A program made the position numbers and the translations under genes. This document shows, in pieces, positions 7,914 to 14,329 of a DNA stretch of 16,093 bases (position 1 is the stretch's first letter; every line of letters begins with the position of its first letter). Origin of the DNA: an uncultured Clostridium sp. (GTDB lineage: Bacteria; Bacillota; Clostridia; Clostridiales; Clostridiaceae); NCBI RefSeq assembly GCF_934754925.1, contig NZ_CAKVJA010000054.1:1-16093 (forward strand), given 5' to 3'. Under the pieces are notes generated by a model, which saw only the letters and a program-made list of their open reading frames with translations, did not search any database and was not told where the DNA came from.

Positions 7914-9026
7914 GTGAAAGTATGTACTATAACATGTCATGATGTATATAATCATGGAGCATCATTGCAGGCATATGCTCTTATGACTCATTTAGAGAAA
8001 AATGGACATGAAGTTGAAATTATAGATTATAAACCAGATTATTTAGGAAATTTATATAATTTAAAGAGTGTTGATAATCCTACTTGGGAAAGAAATATAA
8101 TTACAAAAGCTATATATCTTTCTTTAAAGTATCCAGGAAGGGTGAAATCATTAAAGAGAAAAAGAGCTTTTGATGAATTCACAAGGAACAATCTTAAGAT
8201 AACTAAAACTCAATATAAGACTAATGAAGATTTAAAAAAGAATTTACCAGAAGCAGATGCTTTTATTTGTGGAAGTGATCAGATATGGAATAGCTTACAT
8301 CCAAATGGAAAGGATCCAGCATTTTATCTTAATTTTGTACCCTCAGATAAAATTAAGGCTTCTTATGCTGCAAGTTTTGCAACTGATAGTATTGCTGATG
8401 AATATAAGAAATTAGTAAAAAGTAATCTTGAAAAGCTTGATGGTGTTGCAGTAAGGGAAAAAAGTGGAGTTGAGATAGTTAAAAATTTGGGAATAGAAAA
8501 AGCTATCCAAGTTTATGATCCAGCATTTTTATTAAATAAGGATGAGTGGAGTTCTATTATAAATGAAGAGTTTAATGAAAAGTATATATTAGTATATGAT
8601 TTTGATAAAAGTACCTTAATTGAGGAGATAGCAGTAAAGGTAGCAAAGGCTAGAGGGTATAAAATATATACTATAAATGTAGATAATCCTAAATATGCTG
8701 ATAAATCATTTAGATATAGTGGACCTAAGACCTTTGTATCTTTAGTTAAGAATGCTGAAATGGTTATATCTAATTCATTCCATGCAGCAGTATTTTCAAC
8801 TATCTTTGAAAGAAACTTTGTAATTGTAAATAGAACTGAAGCTATAAATACAAGAATGAGAGATTTATTAACTGACTTAGGGATAAGAGAAAGATTAGTT
8901 GGTAAAGACTATGATTTAAATATTATATTAAAAGATATTGATTATACAAATGTTAGCAAAATTTTAAGTAAAAAAATAAGTAAATCAAAAGAGTATTTAA
9001 GTAATATTTTATCAATAAGAAAATAA
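7914..9026 (+). CDS. Polysaccharide pyruvyl transferase family protein
   Basis: Member of the CsaB/WcaK-like polysaccharide pyruvyl transferase family, which transfers pyruvate from phosphoenolpyruvate to a sugar to form an acidic cyclic ketal. The 370 residues fit the family length. Recognisable elements are an N-terminal CHDVYNHGASLQAYAL, in which the NHGASLQA loop is conserved, ICGSDQIWN (118-126), YAASFA (151-156), VAVREKSGVEIV (178-189), YDPAFLL (201-207) and the C-terminal VISNSFHAAVF (284-294) containing the conserved histidine H290. The GTG start at 7914 is supported by an AGGGGG site 7 nt upstream, with no nearby ATG in frame. The modification would put a negative charge on the repeat unit. 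Some family members do other jobs, so the pyruvylation itself is an inference. Confidence 0.87.
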   Translation: MKVCTITCHDVYNHGASLQAYALMTHLEKNGHEVEIIDYKPDYLGNLYNLKSVDNPTWERNIITKAIYLSLKYPGRVKSLKRKRAFDEFTRNNLKITKTQYKTNEDLKKNLPEADAFICGSDQIWNSLHPNGKDPAFYLNFVPSDKIKASYAASFATDSIADEYKKLVKSNLEKLDGVAVREKSGVEIVKNLGIEKAIQVYDPAFLLNKDEWSSIINEEFNEKYILVYDFDKSTLIEEIAVKVAKARGYKIYTINVDNPKYADKSFRYSGPKTFVSLVKNAEMVISNSFHAAVFSTIFERNFVIVNRTEAINTRMRDLLTDLGIRERLVGKDYDLNIILKDIDYTNVSKILSKKISKSKEYLSNILSIRK

Positions 9027-9036
9027 TTAGCGATTT

Positions 9037-9042
9037 GGGAGG
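9037..9042 (+). promoter_or_regulatory. Ribosome-binding site that decides the start of the GT2 gene at 9047
   Basis: GGGAGG lies 4 nt before the ATG at 9047. The longer frame would start at a TTG (9035) that runs into this site, so the ATG is preferred. The resulting MIKVSIAIAAYN start is standard for GT2 enzymes. Confidence 0.7.
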
Positions 9043-9046
9043 TCTA

Positions 9047-10027
9047 ATGATTAAAGTAAGCATTGCAATAGCTGCATATAATATTGAAGACTATGTAAGT
9101 AGATGCTTAGAATCAGTTGTAGCGCAAACTTTAAAGGATATTGAAATAATAGTTGTTAATGATGGTTCTACAGATAATACATTATATAAAATTCAAAACT
9201 TTGGTAAAGTTGATGACAGAATAGTAGTAGTTAATCAAAAAAATAAGGGCTTAATTGAGGCTAGAAAATCAGCATTAAGAGTTGCAAAAGGTGAGTATAT
9301 ATTATTTATTGATGGTGATGATTGGTTAAAACTAAACTGTGTTGAAGTATTATATAATAAAGCTAAGTTAAAAGAGAGTGATATTGTTTTATTTAATTCC
9401 TTTAGAGCTTTTGAAGATGGAAGACTTGAAAAGTATAGAAGCTTTGAAGAAAATTTAGATTTAAATAGTGATAATGTTAAAAAAATATTATCTGGAGAAA
9501 TTAAGGCAAATATTTGGTCTAAGTTTATAAAGTTAGATTTTATAAAAAGTAATAATATTAAGTATCCAAGCAATATAACTTATGCAGAAGACTTAGCTAC
9601 TACTGCTTCTTTATTTTTATATAATCCTGCGGTGGATATAGAAGAAGATAACTTATATTATTATTTTCAAAGGGCAACTAGTGTATCTAATGTAATAAAT
9701 AATAAAGTTTTGGAAATACCTAAGGCTATAAGCTTTATTAAAGAAATTTTAGTTGAGAGAAATCTTTATGAAAGTTATAAGGACGAGTTTGAATATTTAG
9801 TTTATAAGCATTTGTTTTATTATAGAATAGTTGATAGTAATTTTTATGTAGATTTACATAAGCAAATTTATGATGAATGGAATAGTCATAAAATTAATAT
9901 TAATAAAAATAAGTATTTCTTAGATTTTACTAGTAAACTAAACACTCCAATTAAATTGAAGCAAAATATCTTTATGAAGAATTATAGATTAGGAAAATTA
10001 TTTAATAAAATACTAAATTTAAAGTAA
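9047..10027 (+). CDS. GT2 family glycosyltransferase (third of three)
   Basis: Inverting GT-A transferase of 326 residues. In order: VSIAIAAYNIEDYVSRCLES (4-23), VVNDGSTDNT (36-45), KNKGLIEARKSAL (66-78), the metal-binding FIDGDDW (87-93; D89, D91, D92), WSKF (157-160) and TYAEDLATT (178-186), where E181-D182 is the catalytic-base motif. The C-terminus from about 300 is rich in lysine and aliphatic residues, as in several neighbouring transferases. It follows the pyruvyl transferase by 20 nt. It resembles EpsH/EpsJ-like transferases of Firmicutes exopolysaccharide loci, but the sugar transferred cannot be deduced. Confidence 0.9.
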   Translation: MIKVSIAIAAYNIEDYVSRCLESVVAQTLKDIEIIVVNDGSTDNTLYKIQNFGKVDDRIVVVNQKNKGLIEARKSALRVAKGEYILFIDGDDWLKLNCVEVLYNKAKLKESDIVLFNSFRAFEDGRLEKYRSFEENLDLNSDNVKKILSGEIKANIWSKFIKLDFIKSNNIKYPSNITYAEDLATTASLFLYNPAVDIEEDNLYYYFQRATSVSNVINNKVLEIPKAISFIKEILVERNLYESYKDEFEYLVYKHLFYYRIVDSNFYVDLHKQIYDEWNSHKININKNKYFLDFTSKLNTPIKLKQNIFMKNYRLGKLFNKILNLK

Positions 10028-10077
10028 GTAATAATTAAGTTAATTAGGATAAGTATTAGTATGACGGGGGAGCAGTA

Positions 10078-10938
10078 ATGATTATAGTAAAAGTAACAGG
10101 TGGTCTTGGAAATCAGATGTTTCAGTACGCTTTATATAGAGTATTTAAAAATAATGGGGTAAAGGCAAAGTTAGACATTAATTCATTTGACAGGATTGTT
10201 CAACATAATGGATATGAAATAGAAAGAGTGTTTAACTTAAAAGCTGATTTAGCTACTGATTATGAAATAGAGAAATATCAAGATAATAATATGGATATTT
10301 TAAGTAAAATAATAAGAAAAATTGGATTAAGGAAAAGGTATTTTGCAGAAACTGATTTTAAGTATTATCCAGAAATCATGAATTTAAAAAAGGGTTATTT
10401 AAATGGATATTGGCAATCAGAAAAGTACTTTAATAGTGCTAAAGATATAATTTTAAATGATTATAAGTGCAATTTTAAGGAAAATGATGTTAATTTAGAA
10501 GTATTAAAAGATATAGAGAATACTAATTCTGTAAGTATTCATGTAAGAATGGGTGATTATAAATCTTCAGAAAATGCAGATAGACACTTTGTAATTAGAG
10601 ATGCTAAATATTATGAAAGAGCAATAGAAAGGATAAAAAAATCAGTTGATAATCCTAAGTTCTTTATATTTTCTAATGATATTCAATGGGTTAAAGAAAA
10701 TCTACCTTTAGATAATAGTGTAATTATTGATTGGAATCAAGGTAAGGATAGTTATAAAGATATGTTTTTAATGAGTAAATGTAAACATAATATTATTGCA
10801 AATAGTTCATTTAGCTGGTGGGGAGCATGGTTAAATGAAAATAAAGATAAATTAGTAATAGCACCTGATAGATGGTTCAACAATATTCAAGCACCAGATG
10901 TAATTTGTGATAGTTGGATTAAGGTTGAGGTAGATTAG
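10078..10938 (+). CDS. GT11 family alpha-1,2-fucosyltransferase
   Basis: Inverting fucosyltransferase that would move L-fucose from GDP-fucose to O2 of a galactose, forming an H-antigen-like Fuc(alpha1-2)Gal unit. The 286 residues show all three family blocks: VTGGLGNQMFQYALY (6-20), IHVRMGDYK (154-162), with H155, R157, G159 and D160 forming the HxRxGD donor-phosphate motif, and HNIIANSSFSWWGAWLN (237-253). The W112 region (GYWQSEKYF) is also typical. A GGGGGAG site precedes the ATG at 10078. No GDP-fucose synthesis gene (gmd, fcl) is in the window, so the donor must come from elsewhere. The flippase and then a GT6 gene follow, and a GT6 enzyme is expected to act on exactly this kind of fucosylated galactose. 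The family is firm; acceptor and linkage come from family precedent. Confidence 0.92.
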   Translation: MIIVKVTGGLGNQMFQYALYRVFKNNGVKAKLDINSFDRIVQHNGYEIERVFNLKADLATDYEIEKYQDNNMDILSKIIRKIGLRKRYFAETDFKYYPEIMNLKKGYLNGYWQSEKYFNSAKDIILNDYKCNFKENDVNLEVLKDIENTNSVSIHVRMGDYKSSENADRHFVIRDAKYYERAIERIKKSVDNPKFFIFSNDIQWVKENLPLDNSVIIDWNQGKDSYKDMFLMSKCKHNIIANSSFSWWGAWLNENKDKLVIAPDRWFNNIQAPDVICDSWIKVEVD

Positions 10939-10957
10939 TATATGGGAGAGTGAAATA

Positions 10958-12289
10958 GTGACAGAGAAGTTTAAAAATTTAATTATGAATAATAAATTTA
11001 TGAAAAATAATGTAGTTAAAAATTCTCTAATAATAATGTACGGACAAACTATAGCTTCAGTAATATCTTTTTTTAATGCATTTTTAGTTCTTAGAGTTAT
11101 AGGTGTTTATGGAAATGGTGTAATAGCTATAGCTGCATCTTACTCATCAATATTCAATGGCTTATTCAATTTTCAATCTTATAATGCTGTAATTAAGTTT
11201 GGAGCAGAAGCTTTAGAACAGAATGATATGCATAAGTATAAAAAATATTTAAAGCAAGCTTTTATACAAGATGTAGCTACTGCTATTTTAGCCTTTGTAG
11301 TTGGATTTTTATGTATAGAGACCGTTGGCAGGTTTATGAAATGGGATAGTCAAATGATATTTTATATAAAGATATATATGATGACAATACTATTTAATAT
11401 TACAGGCAGCTTAAGTGCACTTTTAAGGTTACATGATGAATTTAAAGTTGGTGCTATTATTGCAATCAGAGTAACAGTAATAAAGCTTTTAATTTTATTA
11501 TTAACTTTACCGATAAAGTTAAATCTAACATTCTATATTTTATTAGAGATAGTATTAACAATTGTATCTAATATAATGCTATTCTATTATGCTTTTAAGT
11601 GTCTTAAAAAGTATAATTGTCAAGACTTCTTAAAGGTTAAGATAGAATTTGATAAGGAATTTACTATGTTTAATTTTTATAACAACATAGTATCAACAAT
11701 AGATATGCCTACGGGTCAATTAGTTAATTTAGTTATTAATAAGTTCTTAGGGGTATCAGAAGTTGGAATATATAATGTATTTACTAGATTTGGAGCATTA
11801 GTAACAAGAGTTACAACGCCTGTGTCACAGTCATTGTTACCAGAACTATCGAAATTAGTAGCTAAGGGAGAAAAGAAAAATGCGTTTTCTATTGTTAGAA
11901 AGATATTTATGTATACCACTGCTGGTGGAGGTGCAGTTATAGTATTTGTTGTATTAACTTATAAGCTGTGGTTAGGATTATTTATACCGGTAAATATTAA
12001 AAATTTAATTGGATTAATAGTTTATTTTGTTTATTTAACAGTTACTAGTGCAGTTGCAGGTGTACATTTATTATTTGTATCGCTTAATCTTGTAAGATAT
12101 AACTTGCCAGTAACATTTATATGTAATTGCATATACTTAGTTATGCTATATGTATTTGCTACTAACTGGGGATTATTAGGCATATTATTAGCTTTAATAA
12201 TACAAGCAATTATGATAGCAACAGTTAAGTTAATTATATTAAGGAATGATAAGGATAAGAGTTCTGGAGGAGAGTTATGTGCAAGTTAG
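10958..12289 (+). CDS. wzx: Wzx-type repeat-unit flippase (MOP/polysaccharide exporter superfamily)
   Basis: Multi-pass membrane protein of 443 residues predicted to flip undecaprenyl-diphosphate-linked repeat units to the outer face. Hydrophobic segments, about twelve judged by eye, alternate with short charged loops. The N-terminus fits the polysaccharide-transport family: NSLIIMYGQTIASVISFF (22-39), then RVIGVYGNGVIAIAASYSSI (46-65). A middle amphipathic stretch carries FTRFGALVTRVTTPVSQSLLPELSKL (275-300), where the TPVSQSLLPELSKL region is typical of the family's seventh or eighth segment. The start is a GTG at 10958 behind GGGAGAG. The 3' end overlaps the GT6 gene by 13 nt, and the GT6 Shine-Dalgarno site lies inside this gene, implying coupled translation. 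Confidence 0.9.
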   Translation: MTEKFKNLIMNNKFMKNNVVKNSLIIMYGQTIASVISFFNAFLVLRVIGVYGNGVIAIAASYSSIFNGLFNFQSYNAVIKFGAEALEQNDMHKYKKYLKQAFIQDVATAILAFVVGFLCIETVGRFMKWDSQMIFYIKIYMMTILFNITGSLSALLRLHDEFKVGAIIAIRVTVIKLLILLLTLPIKLNLTFYILLEIVLTIVSNIMLFYYAFKCLKKYNCQDFLKVKIEFDKEFTMFNFYNNIVSTIDMPTGQLVNLVINKFLGVSEVGIYNVFTRFGALVTRVTTPVSQSLLPELSKLVAKGEKKNAFSIVRKIFMYTTAGGGAVIVFVVLTYKLWLGLFIPVNIKNLIGLIVYFVYLTVTSAVAGVHLLFVSLNLVRYNLPVTFICNCIYLVMLYVFATNWGLLGILLALIIQAIMIATVKLIILRNDKDKSSGGELCAS

Positions 12290-13059
12290 GTATTTTATAT
12301 ATATGCACAGGTAAATATGATATTTTTTGGGAAGATTTTTATAAAAGTTGTGAAAAATATTTTTTACCAGGATATGAGAAGTATTATTATGTATTTACTG
12401 ATGCTAAAGAAATATATGCAGAAGGTGAAAATAGTAGAATAACTAAGATTTATCAAGAAAACTTAGGATGGCCATATAATACACTTAAAAGATTTAGTAT
12501 GTTTAAAAGTATAGAAGATAAATTAGTTGGATATGACTATTTATTCTTTATGAATGCTAATATTCAATTTATAAAAGAGATTACTGAAGATTTCTTACCG
12601 ATTACTGAAAATTTATTAGTAGTACAGCATCCTGCTTTTTATAATAAATCTGCAGATGAATATTGTTATGATAGAAATGAAAAAAGTTTAGCTTATATTC
12701 CATTCGGGCAAGGGAAGTATTATGTTCAGGGGGCATTAAATGGAGGAAAAGCTAATGAGTTTTTAAAGCTTATAACAGAACTTGATAATAATGTTGAAGA
12801 AGATTTAAAAAATGATATTATAGCTCTTTGGCATGACGAATCTCATTTAAATAGATATATATTAAATAGAAATGATATAAAAGTATTAGGACCTGAATAT
12901 GTATATCCAGATGATTGGGATTTACCATTTGAACCAGTTATTATAACTAGAGATAAAAAAAGATTTGGTGGTCATAATAGTTTAAGAGGTCAAAAGGTTA
13001 AAGGTGAAAGTCCAATTATTAAATTAAAGAGATTTGTTAAGAGGATAATTAATATATAA
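12277..13059 (+). CDS. GT6 family glycosyltransferase, bacterial ABO/alpha-1,3-galactosyl(GalNAc)transferase homologue
   Basis: Retaining GT-A enzyme homologous to the human ABO transferases and to bacterial GT6 enzymes such as BoGT6a and E. coli O86 WbnI. It would add Gal or GalNAc in alpha-1,3 linkage to a galactose, usually one already carrying alpha-1,2-fucose. Key residues: FFMNANIQF (90-98), where N93-A-N95 replaces the vertebrate metal-binding DXD, as in other bacterial members; YYVQGALNGG (148-157), the donor-specificity loop; and WHDESHLNRY (185-194), nearly identical to human ABO, with E188 in the position of catalytic Glu303. RDKKRFGGHNSLRG (225-238) is a typical bacterial GT6 ending. 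It has no membrane anchor but has a basic C-terminal tail. A153 in the loop aligns with the Gly/Ala268 A/B determinant and weakly favours Gal. A GGAGGAG site at 12266-12272 supports the start. Confidence 0.9.
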   Translation: MCKLGILYICTGKYDIFWEDFYKSCEKYFLPGYEKYYYVFTDAKEIYAEGENSRITKIYQENLGWPYNTLKRFSMFKSIEDKLVGYDYLFFMNANIQFIKEITEDFLPITENLLVVQHPAFYNKSADEYCYDRNEKSLAYIPFGQGKYYVQGALNGGKANEFLKLITELDNNVEEDLKNDIIALWHDESHLNRYILNRNDIKVLGPEYVYPDDWDLPFEPVIITRDKKRFGGHNSLRGQKVKGESPIIKLKRFVKRIINI

Positions 13060-13120
13060 AGTAACATGATAAAATGCTTATAAGTAGCTTTTATAAATTA
13101 TATTTAGATAATTCAAGGCG

Positions 13121-13130
13121 AAAGGGGGGG
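13121..13130 (+). promoter_or_regulatory. Ribosome-binding site with a seven-G run before the GT4 gene at 13137
   Basis: AAAGGGGGGG ends 6 nt before the ATG at 13137, which begins a standard GT4 N-terminus (MKKILFVLDALHSGG). The frame can be extended to an ATG at 13074, but the extra 21 residues match no part of the family and that start has no good site. Confidence 0.7.
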
Positions 13131-13136
13131 AATGAA

Positions 13137-14327
13137 ATGAAAAAAATACTTTTTGTTCTTGACGCTTTGCATAGTGGAGGAGCTGAAAAAAGTTTATCAT
13201 CATTACTAAGTTTATTTGACTATGATAAATATCATGTAGATATGCTTATATTTAAACCAGGTGGATTATATTCGCCATTAATACCTAAAGAAGTAAATAG
13301 GCTAGAATCTCCACAAGTTTTTATTGATATGAGAACATCTTTAAAGGATCTGGCAAAACAAGGAAAGTTTTTAGCACTAATTTGGAGAATTAAATCCAGT
13401 ATTAAGCTTAGATATAATATGAAGTTTACTAATATTAATCATGGTGCACAAGCTTTGTGGCCAAGCTTAGACAGTAAATTAGAAAAATTAGAAAAGGAGT
13501 ATGATGTTGCTATTGCATATAGCCAAGGTACTCCAACTTACTATGTAGCAGATAAGGTAAAGGCAAAGAAGAAGTTAGCTTGGGTAAATATTGATTATAA
13601 AATAGCTGGATATAATAAAGAGTTTGATATTAATTATTATAAAAAGTTTGATAAAATTATTAATGTTTCTGAAGCTTGTACTAAGGTATTTAATGAAGTT
13701 TATCCTGAGTTTGAATATAAGGTTAAAACTATTTATGATATTATATCTGAAAATTTAATTAATAATATGTCTGTAGCAGAAAAAGGATTTACTGATAATT
13801 TTGATGGTGTAAGAATATTAACAATTGGTAGACTTGCTTATCAAAAGGGATATGATATGGCAATTGAAGCAGCTAAAATATTAAAGGATAAAAATATTAA
13901 ATTTAAATGGTATGTAATAGGCGAGGGAAGTTTAAAAGATGAATTAAGAGAGCTTGTTAAAAATAATGGACTAGAGAAAGAATTTATATTTATGGGGACG
14001 TTTGTTAACCCATATCCTTTTATAAAGCAATGTGATATATATTGTCAGCCATCTAGATTTGAAGGCTTTGGATTGGCTATAGCAGAAGCTAGATTACTAA
14101 ATAAACCTGTAGTTGCAACCAATTTTGAAATTGTTCATGATCAGATTACCAATAATGTTAATGGAGTAATTTCAGATATGAACTCTGAATCTATTGCTAA
14201 ATCATTAATGGAGCTGATTAATGATAAAGATTTAAGTTATAGAATAATCGAAAAGCTTAAAGATGAAAAGGTTGGAACAGAAGAGGAAATTAATAAAATT
14301 TATGAATTAATAGAAGGGAGGGAATAA
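13137..14327 (+). CDS. GT4 family glycosyltransferase, paralogue of the gene at 6695
   Basis: Retaining GT-B enzyme of 396 residues. The acceptor domain starts ILFVLDALHSGGAEKSLSSLL, with the GG loop at 14-15. The donor domain has TIGRLAYQKG (229-238; R232 and K237), VIGEGS (260-265), MGTFVNPYPF (286-295) and PSRFEGFGLAIAEAR (305-319) with E309 and E317 as the EX7E pair. It is similar over its full length to the GT4 at 6695, including an internal YDVAI, the KAKKKLAW block and a VSEAC segment matching VSEEC. The gene is separated from the GT6 gene by 77 nt, which hold only a poor upstream in-frame extension and the poly-G ribosome site. Only 2 nt separate its stop from the next start. Donor and acceptor are unknown. 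Confidence 0.9.
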   Translation: MKKILFVLDALHSGGAEKSLSSLLSLFDYDKYHVDMLIFKPGGLYSPLIPKEVNRLESPQVFIDMRTSLKDLAKQGKFLALIWRIKSSIKLRYNMKFTNINHGAQALWPSLDSKLEKLEKEYDVAIAYSQGTPTYYVADKVKAKKKLAWVNIDYKIAGYNKEFDINYYKKFDKIINVSEACTKVFNEVYPEFEYKVKTIYDIISENLINNMSVAEKGFTDNFDGVRILTIGRLAYQKGYDMAIEAAKILKDKNIKFKWYVIGEGSLKDELRELVKNNGLEKEFIFMGTFVNPYPFIKQCDIYCQPSRFEGFGLAIAEARLLNKPVVATNFEIVHDQITNNVNGVISDMNSESIAKSLMELINDKDLSYRIIEKLKDEKVGTEEEINKIYELIEGRE

Positions 14328-14329
14328 AA

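Noticed and set aside
9235..9573. Open frame of about 112 codons on the - strand within the third GT2 gene
   Set aside because: For the same reason: it overlaps the essential DGDDW region of the real gene and has no recognisable domain.
10028..10077. 50-nt gap before the GT11 gene, considered as a promoter
   Set aside because: It is AT-rich with TTAATT-like words, but no -35/-10 pair with proper spacing is convincing, and in such DNA chance matches are common.
13074..13136. Upstream in-frame start that would lengthen the GT4 protein by 21 residues
   Set aside because: The extension matches nothing in the family, its ATG lacks a ribosome site, and a strong site sits just before the ATG at 13137.
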